From assembly GCA_035606175.1 (NCBI GenBank), contig DATNFW010000103.1, positions 15,424 to 79,423 of the forward strand: a DNA stretch of 64,000 nt. Direction: 5' to 3'. Within the stretch, counting starts at the first letter, position 1, and each line of letters begins with the position of its first letter. Under the pieces are notes generated by a model. The model made no database searches, had not been told where the DNA came from, and saw nothing but the letters and a program-made list of their open reading frames with translations. Source of the stretch: JASHUC01 sp035606175 (GTDB lineage Bacteria > Pseudomonadota > Gammaproteobacteria > Steroidobacterales > Steroidobacteraceae). A program made the translations under genes and the position numbers. Shown here piece by piece: positions 26,366 to 35,180 of the stretch.

Positions 26366-26871
26366 CAGGATCCTCCTCGCGGCGGCGTGCCGGCTCGCGC
26401 GGGTTGCGCGCCCGATGCGAGCCCGCGCGTCCCGAACGGCATTACCCCGCCGTGCTCTGCTTTGATTTGAGCGGCCATGCCGGGCGGCATGTATTTCTCG
26501 TCGTGTTTGGCGAGCACCTCGTCGGCGACGAAGGTGCCCTGGGAATTCAGGTGGCCGTGCGCGATGACGCCCTGCCCCTCCCGAAAGAGGTCCGGCAGCA
26601 CCCCCGTATAGACGACCGGCACCGCATGCTTGAAGTCCGTCACCTCGAAGCGCACCTGCAGGCTTCCCGGCGCGCGCTGCACGCTGCCCTTCTGCACCAT
26701 ACCGCCGAGCCGGAAATGCTCATCGCCGTGGACCTTGCCCGCGGCGATCTGGGAGGGAACGAAATAGAAAGTCACGTTCTGGCGGAACGCGGTGAGCGCG
26801 AGTGCGCCCGAGATACCGACGCCCACCAGAATTCCGATCACGAGAAACATGCGACGTTTGCGCGGAGTCAT
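26365..26871 (-). CDS. ccmE: Cytochrome c-type haem chaperone CcmE
   Basis: Periplasmic haem chaperone, 168 residues. Short cytoplasmic leader MTPRKRRM, one membrane anchor (about 9-29), a beta-barrel with FRLGGMVQKGSVQR and VTDFKHAVPVVYTGVLPDLFREG, and the covalent haem-binding His123 in AKHDEKYMP. The C-terminal tail is flexible. The stop overlaps the ccmF start by one base (TGATG); the ATG overlaps the ccmD stop (ATGA). Confidence 0.96.
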   Translation of the reverse strand: MTPRKRRMFLVIGILVGVGISGALALTAFRQNVTFYFVPSQIAAGKVHGDEHFRLGGMVQKGSVQRAPGSLQVRFEVTDFKHAVPVVYTGVLPDLFREGQGVIAHGHLNSQGTFVADEVLAKHDEKYMPPGMAAQIKAEHGGVMPFGTRGLASGAQPARAGTPPRGGS

Positions 26872-27059
26872 GCCTGCGTCTCCTCCACGATCCACTCCTC
26901 GCGCATGGCGATGCGGCGCCTCGCCTCGGAGCGTGCACGCGCGATGAGCCGTCGCGCCCAGTAGATATTGAGAAACACCACGGCGAACGTGATCCCGTAG
27001 CAAGGCCACAGGTAGCGCGCGTAGCCGCCCATCGCGAGGAAATGCGTAAGCGCGTTCAC
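26868..27059 (-). CDS. ccmD: Haem exporter accessory protein CcmD
   Basis: Small membrane protein of 63 residues that stabilises the CcmABC-CcmE haem-release complex. Seen: FLAMGGYARYLWPCYGITF leading into one membrane helix, then the basic stretch RRLIARARSEARRR, both typical of CcmD. GTG start at 27059 overlaps the ccmC stop (GTGA); the stop overlaps the ccmE ATG. Confidence 0.93.
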   Translation of the reverse strand: MNALTHFLAMGGYARYLWPCYGITFAVVFLNIYWARRLIARARSEARRRIAMREEWIVEETQA

Positions 27060-27796
27060 GAGGCGAGCGCCTCCTTCACCCAGCTCGCGGCGCGCTCGCG
27101 GCGGAGCACCTCCCCGCGCAGACGCATGAGCAGTACGGCGACGAAGTACAGCGTGAATCCGAAGATCATGAAAAGCAGCGGCACGAGCATCGAGGCCGTG
27201 TAGATGGTCGGCCGGCCTAACCTCAGTAGTGACGGCGCCTGATGAAGGGAGTTCCACCAGATCACCGAGTAGTGAACGATCGGCACATCGACGAGGCCGA
27301 CGATCGCGAGGAGCGCGCTCGCCCGGTCCGCACGCTGCGCATCGTCGAACGCCGAGCGCAATCCCATGTAGCCGAGATAAAGGAACAACAGCAGCAGCTC
27401 CGAGGTGAGGCGCGGATCCCACTCCCAGTAAGTACCCCACATCGGCCTGCCGAACAGACTTCCGGTTGCGAGGGCGGCAACCGTGAACGAGGCTCCGATC
27501 GGTGCGCAGCTCGCCGCGACCGCGTGCGCCACCTTCATCCGCCAGATAAGTCCGACGGCCGCGGCGATGCCCATGCTCGTGTAAATCATGATGGACAAAT
27601 AGGCCGTCGGCACGTGCACGTAGATCATTCGGAACCCATCGCCCTGCTGGTAATCGGGCGGTGCGAGCACGAGCCCACCATAAAGACCCGCGACGATCAG
27701 CAGCGCGGCAGGCCATGCGAACCACGGGGTGAGCGTGCGCGCGAGCCGATAGACGTACGGCGGTGATCCCAAGCGGTGAAACCAGGTCCAGCTCAT
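27056..27796 (-). CDS. ccmC: Haem exporter protein CcmC
   Basis: Six-helix membrane protein, 246 residues, that loads haem onto CcmE. Family signature: the WWD motif WGTYWEWDPRLTSEL with flanking histidines in IYVHVPTAY and VPIVHYSVIWWN. I chose the ATG at 27796 (MSWTWFHRLG), where homologues begin. It lies 10 bases after ccmB. Confidence 0.96.
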   Translation of the reverse strand: MSWTWFHRLGSPPYVYRLARTLTPWFAWPAALLIVAGLYGGLVLAPPDYQQGDGFRMIYVHVPTAYLSIMIYTSMGIAAAVGLIWRMKVAHAVAASCAPIGASFTVAALATGSLFGRPMWGTYWEWDPRLTSELLLLFLYLGYMGLRSAFDDAQRADRASALLAIVGLVDVPIVHYSVIWWNSLHQAPSLLRLGRPTIYTASMLVPLLFMIFGFTLYFVAVLLMRLRGEVLRRERAASWVKEALAS

Positions 27797-27806
27797 ATCC
27801 GCGAAA

Positions 27807-28523
27807 CTACTCCAGACTGATGCGCACCGCGGCAGCGGCGGCAAGCGGCGCGAGCGTCACCCCGAGCACGGCGAATGCGGCGAGCAGCTCGAGCGGGGCC
27901 GCAAAGCTCTGAGCGCGCATCGCGAGCTCTGTCGCCTGCGCCCCGAAGATGAGGATCGGCACCGCCAGGGGCAAGGTGAGCAGCGACAAGAGCATTCCGC
28001 CGCGCCTTGTGCCGAGCGTGAGCGCTGCACTGATCGCACCGATCAAGCTCAGGGCGAGCGTGCCGATCGCGAGCGTGATCACGATTCCGCCGACTGCGCG
28101 CACCGGCACCCCGAGTGCCATACCCGCGAAAGGTGCAAGCACTGCCAGAGGCAGTCCGGTGAGTACCCAGTGGGCGGCCGTTTTCGCGTACAGGAGCCAC
28201 GTGAGCGAGCGGCCGCAGAGCGCGTACTGCTCGAGCGTGCCGTCGCGCGCATCGTCGCGGAACAGATGCTCGAGCGCGAGCAGCGCCGCAAGGAGCGCTG
28301 CGACCCACAGCACTCCCGGCGCGATCTCGCGCAGGCGCGAGAGCTCGGGCGTGATCGCAAGCGGAAAGAGCGTCGTCACGACCGCAAAAAAGGCGAGTGG
28401 CTGTACGATCTCGTCGCGCTTGCGAAATGCGAGCCGCAGATCCCGCGCGAGGGCGAGGCCCGCCACATCGAACGCCGAGGGGATGTCGGCCCGGGTATCG
28501 AGCACGGCCGCCGTCGCGTTCAT
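27807..28523 (-). CDS. ccmB: Haem exporter membrane subunit CcmB
   Basis: Membrane subunit of the CcmAB ABC transporter, 238 residues, about six helices. Seen: ALARDLRLAFRKRDEIVQPLAFF at the N-terminus, FRDDARDGTLEQYALCG and GGMLLSLLTLPLAVPILIFG, all typical of CcmB. Overlaps ccmA by four bases. The complex uses ATP to release holo-CcmE. Confidence 0.95.
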   Translation of the reverse strand: MNATAAVLDTRADIPSAFDVAGLALARDLRLAFRKRDEIVQPLAFFAVVTTLFPLAITPELSRLREIAPGVLWVAALLAALLALEHLFRDDARDGTLEQYALCGRSLTWLLYAKTAAHWVLTGLPLAVLAPFAGMALGVPVRAVGGIVITLAIGTLALSLIGAISAALTLGTRRGGMLLSLLTLPLAVPILIFGAQATELAMRAQSFAAPLELLAAFAVLGVTLAPLAAAAAVRISLE

Positions 28524-29149
28524 CCGCGCGCGAGCTCGAGCCGGCGCACGCGCTCGGGGCTCACGGCGATCTCGTGGTGAACCGCGGTCACCGCGAGCCC
28601 GCCGGCACGGACATGCTGCTCGATCAGCTGTCCGACGAGCTGCTGGCCCCCGCTATCGAGGTGCGCTGTCGGCTCATCGAGCAGCCACAGGGGTGCGGCG
28701 AGCAACAGCACGCCGGCTAGGGCGACCCGGCGGCGTTGACCGGCCGATAGTGTTCTGACGAATCGATCGGCGAGGCCCGGCACGCCAACCGACGCCAGCG
28801 TGTCTGCGATCTCGGCTGGTCTCACCCGCCGTCGTAAACCTACCCAGTAGCGGATGTTCTCGCCTGCAGTCAAATCCACCTTGAGCGGTGGCTCATGACC
28901 CAAATACGCGAGAGAGCCATGAAAGGCACTCAAGTCCGCCCGCACGTCGCGGCCGCCCCAGGTGATGCGGCCGGCCTCGAGGTGCAGCAGACCGCAGAGC
29001 GCCCGCAGCAGGCTCGTCTTACCCGCTCCGTTCGCGCCGGTCACCTGTAGCACCTGACCGCTCGCCACATCCAGCGCGAGCCCGCGCAGCACGTGGCGCT
29101 CACCTCGCCACACATGGAGATTCTCACCCCGCAATGACAACTCGGACAT
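28520..29149 (-). CDS. ccmA: Haem exporter ATP-binding subunit CcmA
   Basis: ABC ATPase of the CcmAB complex and first gene of the complete ccmABCDEFGHI operon; 209 residues, the normal length. Seen: Walker A TGANGAGKTSLL, the signature LSAGQRRRVALA, Walker B LWLLDEP followed by D-loop, and the switch His in VTAVHHE. Its start faces the tRNA-Leu gene across about 190 bases, which should hold the operon promoter. Confidence 0.95.
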   Translation of the reverse strand: MSELSLRGENLHVWRGERHVLRGLALDVASGQVLQVTGANGAGKTSLLRALCGLLHLEAGRITWGGRDVRADLSAFHGSLAYLGHEPPLKVDLTAGENIRYWVGLRRRVRPAEIADTLASVGVPGLADRFVRTLSAGQRRRVALAGVLLLAAPLWLLDEPTAHLDSGGQQLVGQLIEQHVRAGGLAVTAVHHEIAVSPERVRRLELARG

Positions 29150-29302
29150 GGCCCCCCGGCCGATTTCGTGGCGCGAAGGATTCGCGCCCGAGCGGCGCGC
29201 TTGCGCCGCAAGAGATATGATAGTGTCTCAAATTCAGGGGGTTAGCGCCACTCGGCAGCCTTCGCCATCACGCTTCGGCTCCTGGTGTCGCCGCCCAGCC
29301 AG

Positions 29303-29332
29303 TTGGTTACAGCGGCCGCCGATTTGGTTACA
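29303..29332. repeat. Direct repeat TTGGTTACA x2, 21 bp apart
   Basis: Two identical 9-mers at 29303-29311 and 29324-29332, two helical turns apart, ending six bases before the tRNA-Leu gene. The spacing is that expected for sites bound on one DNA face, so a regulator site or duplicated promoter element is possible. Confidence 0.4.
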
Positions 29333-29337
29333 TCGCT

Positions 29338-29424
29338 GCCCGGGTGGCGAAACTGGTAGACGCATGGGACTTAAAATCCCTTGGGGGAAACCCCGTGCCG
29401 GTTCGACTCCGGCCCCGGGCACCA
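29338..29424 (+). tRNA. tRNA-Leu (anticodon UAA)
   Basis: 87-base class II tRNA with encoded CCA. The acceptor arms GCCCGGG and CCCGGGC pair fully; D-loop TGGCGAAACTGGTAGACGC; anticodon loop CTTAAAA with TAA at 29372-29374; long variable arm around TTGGGGGAAACCCCG; T arm with GGTTCGACTCC. Decodes UUA and UUG leucine codons, which are rare in this GC-rich genome. Confidence 0.97.
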
Positions 29425-29504
29425 GTTCCGCCCCGACGGGATTGCGATTATCGTAAGCGCTTTCCGGCACTGCGCTCCGAATCCATCCACCAGCGGAGAT
29501 TTCC

Positions 29505-29918
29505 ATGTCCCAGGCAGATGCAAAGGATCCGAAGAAACCCTCGCAGACTCTGAGCGATGCGGACATCGCATCCGAGCGCGTCGTCAGGCGGCGTTCGTTT
29601 TTGAGCAGGACCGGACTGCTCGTCGGCGGCGCGCTCGCGGTTGCCACCGGTGTGCGAGCGATCGCTGCGGGAGACGATGACCCGGACAAGGACGGCGACG
29701 ATCCGGTATCCGAGAAGTCGAGCGATCCCGACAAGGGAAAGCGCAAGCGCAGGTCGAGATCCACGGACCCGGATGCGAAGCGGTCGAGCGACCCGGATGC
29801 CAAGAAGGCCGGCGATCCGGACCGCACGGACCCGGGCTCGAAGAGCTCCGGTGACCCTGATGCGCACAAGTCTCCGGAGACGGACCCGCACAAAGCCCCC
29901 GATTCAACCCGATCGTAG
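29505..29918 (+). CDS. Asp/Pro-repeat protein with Tat-like signal
   Basis: Unrecognised protein of 137 residues. After a charged leader, a twin-arginine-type signal VRRRSFLSRTGLLVGG and hydrophobic stretch end near AIAAGDDD (about 55). The rest is a low-complexity, probably disordered region made of repeats of S/GDPDxK type (DPDAK, DPDKG, SDPD), alternating acidic and basic. ATG at 29505 follows GGAG. It follows the tRNA gene, and its stop TAG lies in the same frame as the JmjC gene that begins ten bases later. The function is unknown; the repeats could bind divalent cations, which is speculation. Confidence 0.65.
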   Translation: MSQADAKDPKKPSQTLSDADIASERVVRRRSFLSRTGLLVGGALAVATGVRAIAAGDDDPDKDGDDPVSEKSSDPDKGKRKRRSRSTDPDAKRSSDPDAKKAGDPDRTDPGSKSSGDPDAHKSPETDPHKAPDSTRS

Positions 29919-29927
29919 GAGCGCGGC

Positions 29928-31127
29928 ATCGACGCGCGGCGCGCCGACGGGCTCGCCTGGCTGCTCGATCCGGTCGAGCCCGGGACGTTTCTTCGCGATT
30001 CCTGGGAGCAGCGCCCGCTCGTCGTGCGGCGGGCGAAGCCGGATTATTTCCGCGAGCTGTTGACGCTCGAAGACATCGATCGCGTCCTCACCACGCTCGA
30101 TCGCGGCTATCCGGATGTGCTGGTGAAGCACGCCGGTCGCGATATCGTCGCGGGAGACTACACGATCGGTGGCTCGAAGCTCGACGTAGCGAAGCTCTAT
30201 CAACTATTCGCAGACGGCGCGACGCTCACGCTGGCCTTCCTGGATACCGTGCTTCCCGCTCTCGAGCGGTTCTGTCGCGGGATCGAGTTGGAGCTCAGCA
30301 TGCCGCTGCAGGCGAACGTGTATCTCACGCCCCCGGATGAACAGGGCGCGAAGGTCCACTACGACACGCACGATGTGTTCGTCCTGCAGGTGTCGGGCTC
30401 GAAGCGGTGGACGATCTACGATGCGCCTCTCGCGCTGCCGCTTTCCGGCCAGGCGTTCGACCCGGACGTGCATCGTCCCGCCGCACCGATCCACGAATTC
30501 GAGCTCGGTGCGGGCGATGTCGTGTACATCCCGCGCGGCTGGCTCCACGAGGCTCGGGCGACGAGCGCTACGTCGCTGCACATCACAGCCGGCGTGCTGC
30601 GCTATACCTGGACCGACCTGCTGCTCGAGCTCGTCGCGCGTGTGGCGCTCGAGGAGTCCGCCTTGCGCAGGGCGCTGCCGGTCGGATTCGCGCGCGAGGG
30701 CTTCGATCGCACGGCGGCGCGGGAGACGCTGCGCGGGCTCCTGCTCCAACTGAATGCGCGAGCGGATGCGGACGCGATGCTGGATCACTTCATCGAACGG
30801 TTCATCGCCGATTGCCCTCCTCTGCTCCAGGGTCAGCTGCGTCAGCTCGATGCGCTGCAGAGTCTGACGATGAAGACGCTCCTCGGGGCTCGTCCCGGCG
30901 TGGCGCATCGCCTGCGTCGCGACGCGGCAGCGCTCATCGTCGAGCTCTATGGCCGGCGCATCACCTTTCCCGCACACACCGGCGAGGCGGTCGCGTTTGC
31001 GCTGACACATGCGCAGTACAGTCTGCGCGAGCTGCCCGGAGAGCTCGATGAGGCGGGACGGCTGGCGCTCGCACGCCGCCTGGTACGCGAGGGGGTGATT
31101 TGGGTTCTTCCGGCGCCGCCCGGGTAG
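29928..31127 (+). CDS. JmjC-domain (cupin) ribosomal oxygenase-like protein, probable ATC start
   Basis: Fe(II)/2-oxoglutarate-dependent oxygenase of the bacterial RoxA/Mina53-like cupin_4 family, which hydroxylate ribosomal protein side chains. Iron-binding triad: H144 and D146 in KVHYDTHD and H218 in SLHITAG; a C-terminal dimerisation and winged-helix region follows. The first ATG/GTG/TTG is the GTG at 30024, but the 32 codons before it in the same frame encode the usual family N-terminus (GTFLRDSWEQRPLVV), so the protein starts earlier. The only suitable site is ATC at 29928, with AGGAG six bases upstream, giving 399 residues. Which ribosomal protein is modified is unknown. Confidence 0.87.
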   Translation: MDARRADGLAWLLDPVEPGTFLRDSWEQRPLVVRRAKPDYFRELLTLEDIDRVLTTLDRGYPDVLVKHAGRDIVAGDYTIGGSKLDVAKLYQLFADGATLTLAFLDTVLPALERFCRGIELELSMPLQANVYLTPPDEQGAKVHYDTHDVFVLQVSGSKRWTIYDAPLALPLSGQAFDPDVHRPAAPIHEFELGAGDVVYIPRGWLHEARATSATSLHITAGVLRYTWTDLLLELVARVALEESALRRALPVGFAREGFDRTAARETLRGLLLQLNARADADAMLDHFIERFIADCPPLLQGQLRQLDALQSLTMKTLLGARPGVAHRLRRDAAALIVELYGRRITFPAHTGEAVAFALTHAQYSLRELPGELDEAGRLALARRLVREGVIWVLPAPPG

Positions 31128-31133
31128 CCGAGC

Positions 31134-31769
31134 TCAAATGAGCCCGAGCCGCGCGCCGAGGCGCGCGAGCTGCATGGCGTTCCTCGCACCGAGCTTCTCG
31201 CGGATCGCGGACTGGTGGTTGGCCACGGTCTTCTCCGAGAGGCCGAGTCGCTCGCCGATGTCCTTCAGCGTTTCGCCTCGCACCAGGAGGCGCAGCACTT
31301 CGAACTCGCGCGCCGTGAGCGTCTCGAGTCCCGTCTGCCCGGACGATGCAGTCGACCGAGCCATGTTCGCGGCCACATCAGGACTCACGTACCGCTCGCC
31401 TCGGGAGACCGCGTGGATCGCTTCGAGAAGGACCTCCGGGGCGCTCGCCTTGCTCAAGTAGCCGAGCGCGCCCGCCTGCAACGCACGAGAGGAGAAGATC
31501 GCATCGTCGTGCATGCTGAACATCAGCACGCGCAGCTGCGGTCTCGCCGCGAGCATGCGGCGCATCGCCTCGATTCCGCTACTGCCCGGCAGTGCGATGT
31601 CCATCACGACGACATCCGGGGAGAGCGCGAACGCCCGTTCACAGGCCTGAGCCGCATTTGCGGCCTCCCCGACGACGGCGATATCCGGCTCACGCTCGAG
31701 GAGACGCCGATAGCCCTCGCGCACTACGGCGTGATCGTCGACGAGCAGCACTCTGACCGCTGAGCTCAT
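31134..31769 (-). CDS. NarL/FixJ-family response regulator
   Basis: Two-component regulator of 211 residues, UhpA-like. Receiver (about 5-122) with acidic DDH, phospho-acceptor Asp in VVVMDIALPGSSG and Lys in YLSKASAPE; C-terminal LuxR-type helix-turn-helix with LTAREFEVLRLLVRGETLKDIGERLGLSEKTVANH. Its ATG overlaps the stop of the sensor kinase gene (ATGA). The pair is divergent from a TonB receptor gene, which is a likely regulated target. Confidence 0.94.
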   Translation of the reverse strand: MSSAVRVLLVDDHAVVREGYRRLLEREPDIAVVGEAANAAQACERAFALSPDVVVMDIALPGSSGIEAMRRMLAARPQLRVLMFSMHDDAIFSSRALQAGALGYLSKASAPEVLLEAIHAVSRGERYVSPDVAANMARSTASSGQTGLETLTAREFEVLRLLVRGETLKDIGERLGLSEKTVANHQSAIREKLGARNAMQLARLGARLGLI

Positions 31770-32713
31770 GCGGGAATGCGCGCGTGCAACTCGAAGCCCT
31801 TGCCGGGCCTGCTCGAGAGCGTGAGCTCCCCTTCGAGCGCGGCGACGCGCTCGCGCATACCGATGAGTCCGAGCCCCCGAGTCGGCAGCGAGAGCTCGGC
31901 GCCTCGGCCATCGTCGGCGACGGCGAGATGGATCGCCTCGGCCATGGCACCGCCCGGTACGCGCTCGAGTCGAATCAGGACGTGGCGAGCCGCCGCGTGC
32001 TTGGCGATGTTGGTCAGCGCTTCCTGAACGAGCCGGTACAGGGTGAGACCGACGCTCTCCGGCAGCGCCGAAAAATCTCCGCCGACGGCGAGCTGCACCG
32101 ACGCCTCCGGAAGTCGTGCTCGCCAGGTTTCGATGCAGTGCTCGAGGGCAGCGGCCAGACCCAATTCATCGAGGCCCACGGGACGGAGCTGACGGATGAG
32201 GTCGGCCAGCACGCCGTGGATGTGGTCGCAGTTCGCAACGATCGCGCTCGCCCGGTCATGGAGCGCATGTCCATCGAGCGACCGGCGATCGCGAATGCCG
32301 ACGGCGTCGATCTTGATCACATTGAGATATTGCCCGAGCTCGTCATGGAGCTCGCGCGCGAGCGATTTGCGCTCGGCCTCCTGCAGCTCGACGTATTGGT
32401 GCGAGAGCCGCCGGTTGTCGGCGAGTGCGGCGGCGAGTTGGGCTTCGGCAACGCGCCGGCGAACGATCTGCCGCCCGGCATCGCGGTAGCGACGCGCTGC
32501 GAACCACGTGAGGCCGGCGGCAAGGACCAGCAGGACGACCGGAAGCTCATCGAGCTGCAGTCGCTCCCACGGCGCACTCAGGCGGCGCAGCAGCTCGGCA
32601 AAGTTGAACTCCATGCAGAGGACCGTGGCCGCCACGGTCGCCACAGCAACGAGCGTGGCATCGCGCCATGCCGACGCGAGCCGCGGATCTCCCGAGAGGT
32701 TTATTCGAGTCAT
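31766..32713 (-). CDS. NarX/UhpB-type sensor histidine kinase
   Basis: Histidine kinase of the HisKA_3 type, 315 residues, partner of the NarL-type regulator. Two membrane helices (about 16-38 and 52-70) enclose a very short periplasmic loop, followed by a coiled coil, the phospho-acceptor box ARELHDELGQ, and an HATPase_c domain with EALTNIAKHA, ADDGRGAE and GLGLIGMRER. The lack of a sizeable periplasmic domain suggests sensing in the membrane or through a partner. I chose the ATG at 32713; a longer frame upstream covers the opposite-strand receptor gene and is not coding. Confidence 0.93.
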   Translation of the reverse strand: MTRINLSGDPRLASAWRDATLVAVATVAATVLCMEFNFAELLRRLSAPWERLQLDELPVVLLVLAAGLTWFAARRYRDAGRQIVRRRVAEAQLAAALADNRRLSHQYVELQEAERKSLARELHDELGQYLNVIKIDAVGIRDRRSLDGHALHDRASAIVANCDHIHGVLADLIRQLRPVGLDELGLAAALEHCIETWRARLPEASVQLAVGGDFSALPESVGLTLYRLVQEALTNIAKHAAARHVLIRLERVPGGAMAEAIHLAVADDGRGAELSLPTRGLGLIGMRERVAALEGELTLSSRPGKGFELHARIPA

Positions 32714-32831
32714 GCGGTGAACGCTCGCTCGGAGGCGGCTCGATGCGATCAGCTTATCGCAGGCGAATCGCCCGCGAAATCGGGAAAAACTCCCTTGGGT
32801 TTCGCGAGGCGTCGTGGAAGCCTTCGCCACC

Positions 32832-35129
32832 ATGCCGACCCGCGTGCCTGTGAAACGACGACGACTGCTGAGCGCCGGCGCCGTCGCGCTGCTCGCGCCA
32901 TGGCTGGGATCGGCCTCCCGAGCCGCCCGCGCAGCGGATGCGCCGCATGCCGCGGTCAGCGCACCCGCCGTACCGCTGCAGCAGGTCGTCGTCACTGCGC
33001 CGCTCGCCGGGAGTGAGACCTCGCTCGATGAGGTTGCCGCGAACGTGCAGCGAGTCACGGCGGCGGATCTCAATCAAATCAGCGCGCGCGATGCGACGGA
33101 CGCTCTCAATCAGCTCTCCGGTAGCATCAATATCAACGACACGCAGGGCAACCCCTTTCAGCCGGATGTGAACTTTCGCGGATTCGCAGCATCGCCGGTC
33201 CTCGGTACGCCTCAGGGCGTGTCGGTGTTCGTCGACGGAGTGCGCGTGAACGAGGTATTCGGCGATGCCGTCAATTGGGACCTCATTCCCGAATCGGCGA
33301 TCTCGAGCCTCGAGGTCATCCCCGGCTCCGATCCCGTCTTCGGACTCAATACTCTCGGAGGGGCCGTGACCGTGACGACCAAGCGCGGGTTCGACTATCC
33401 CGGCACCCGCATCGAGACATACGGCGGCTCGTTCGGCCGCTGGGACACGCAGCTCGACACCGGCGGCCACGGCAAGCACTTCGATTACTTCCTGAGCGGC
33501 AATCTGTTCGCGGAGCACGGCTGGGGGGATCACAACCCGAGCCGGGTGCGCCAGGGCTTCGGGAAGATCGGCTATCGCGACGAGGCCAACGATGTGACGC
33601 TCGCATTCACCTATGCGGATAACCGTCTCGAAGGCAATCAGACGCTGCCGCTCTCGTTCCTGTCCGATCCGCGGCAAAGCTACACCTGGCCGGATATTCA
33701 GACGGATCGCATGGCGTTCGTGGATTTGAACGCGAGCCACTGGCTGAGCGACGACTGGATGCTGTCGGGGAAGGCCTATTACCGCAAGGTGAGCACGGGG
33801 GTCCTCAACAGCAACGTCAACGAAGACTTCGATCCCACCCGGCCGATCGGCCCGGGCAATGAGCCGATGGGCAACATCATAGAGGCCATCGATCAGTACC
33901 GACCGGGAGCGGCCCTGCAGCTGAACGGTCACAGCAACGTCGCGGGTCATCGCAACACCCTGATCGTCGGCGCGAGCTACGATCGAGGCACGACGGGTTT
34001 CCAGCAGCTCGACCAGGAAGCGGGCATCTCGCGCGATACGGCTTCGGGGGCGCCCGAAGTGCTCGGGACTCTGCTGCACGCCATCAACGGCTATACGGGC
34101 CTCTATCTCACGGATACGCTCGGCCTGACCAAGCGCGTCTTTTTCAACTTCGCGGGCCGCTACAACGACGCGAGCGTCACGTTCGAGGACCGACTCGGCA
34201 CCGCTCTCAACGGTCGGCACAGGTTCCGCCGCTTCGACCCCTCCGTCGGGCTCACATTCAACCCGACGCGCTCGCTCACGATGTACGTGACCTATGACGA
34301 AGGCATGCGAGTCCCGACCCCGGTCGAGCTCACTTGCGCCGACCCGAATGCGCCCTGCAGTCTGCCGAACGCTTTCTCCGCGGATCCGGCGCTCAAACCG
34401 GTCGTGGCCAAAAACATCGAGCTGGGCGCGCGGGGCGCGCTCGGGCCGGGAGTTTCCTTCACCGCGACGCTCTTCAGGACGAATCTCGAGAACGATATTC
34501 AATTCGTCTCGAGTGGTGGCGCGGCGGTGAGCGCGGGTTTCTTCGAGAACGTACCGCAAACGCGCCGGGCGGGATTCGAGCTCGGGCTCCAAGGCAAAGC
34601 CGGCGCGTTCAGCCTGAGCGCGCACTACACCTACCTCGAGGCGACCTTCGAGGCGCCGCTGATCCTCAGCAGCCCCGACAACTCGACGGCCGCAGCTCTC
34701 AGCTGCTCGACCTGCACGGACATTCAGGTCAGGCCGGGAGATCGAATTCCGGGCCTTCCCAAGCACGTGGTGAAGCTACGCGCCGAGTACGCCGTCGGTG
34801 CATTCGCGCTCGGTGTGAACGTGCTCGGCCAATCGAGCCTCTACGCGCGGGGCGATGAGAACAATCGGGACGTGAATGGACCGATCCCCGGCTTTGCGCT
34901 CGTCAATCTCGATGCGCATTACGATGTCTCATCCCGCTGGCACGTCTTTGCGCGGATCGACAATCTGTTCGATCGACGTTACTTCAATTACGGACTGCTC
35001 GGACAGAACGTGCTCACCGCACCCGGCAATACATTCGATGCCACCGGCACGAGCTGGCGGCCCGAGCAATTTCGGACCGTAGGGGCGCCTCTCGGCGCGT
35101 GGGTCGGCGTCATCTACGGCGTGCGTTGA
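32832..35129 (+). CDS. TonB-dependent outer-membrane receptor
   Basis: Complete outer-membrane receptor, 765 residues from the ATG at 32832. Signal region with RRRLLSAGAVALLAPWL and cleavage near RAARAAD, plug domain starting at LQQVVVTAP (about 47) with RGFAASP and GSDPVFGLNTLGGAV, and a C-terminal beta-barrel whose last strand ends in VIYGVR. The plug lacks an obvious TonB box that I can fix. Divergent from a NarL-type two-component pair. Downstream genes encode a lipoprotein and periplasmic proteins, so it may import the substrate used by the quinoprotein at 37413; this is inference. Confidence 0.95.
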   Translation: MPTRVPVKRRRLLSAGAVALLAPWLGSASRAARAADAPHAAVSAPAVPLQQVVVTAPLAGSETSLDEVAANVQRVTAADLNQISARDATDALNQLSGSININDTQGNPFQPDVNFRGFAASPVLGTPQGVSVFVDGVRVNEVFGDAVNWDLIPESAISSLEVIPGSDPVFGLNTLGGAVTVTTKRGFDYPGTRIETYGGSFGRWDTQLDTGGHGKHFDYFLSGNLFAEHGWGDHNPSRVRQGFGKIGYRDEANDVTLAFTYADNRLEGNQTLPLSFLSDPRQSYTWPDIQTDRMAFVDLNASHWLSDDWMLSGKAYYRKVSTGVLNSNVNEDFDPTRPIGPGNEPMGNIIEAIDQYRPGAALQLNGHSNVAGHRNTLIVGASYDRGTTGFQQLDQEAGISRDTASGAPEVLGTLLHAINGYTGLYLTDTLGLTKRVFFNFAGRYNDASVTFEDRLGTALNGRHRFRRFDPSVGLTFNPTRSLTMYVTYDEGMRVPTPVELTCADPNAPCSLPNAFSADPALKPVVAKNIELGARGALGPGVSFTATLFRTNLENDIQFVSSGGAAVSAGFFENVPQTRRAGFELGLQGKAGAFSLSAHYTYLEATFEAPLILSSPDNSTAAALSCSTCTDIQVRPGDRIPGLPKHVVKLRAEYAVGAFALGVNVLGQSSLYARGDENNRDVNGPIPGFALVNLDAHYDVSSRWHVFARIDNLFDRRYFNYGLLGQNVLTAPGNTFDATGTSWRPEQFRTVGAPLGAWVGVIYGVR

Positions 35130-35180
35130 GCGAGCGCGCGACGCATTCCCGCTTCTGCGGCGATCGGCCCGGCATGCCCT

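Noticed and set aside
29338..29424. tRNA-Leu as an integration site of a genomic island
   Set aside because: No integrase and no second copy of the tRNA 3' end is visible within the window.
32754..34766. A 670-residue open frame on the minus strand opposite the TonB receptor
   Set aside because: Arg/Glu-rich without motifs; the plus-strand frame has signal peptide, plug and barrel.
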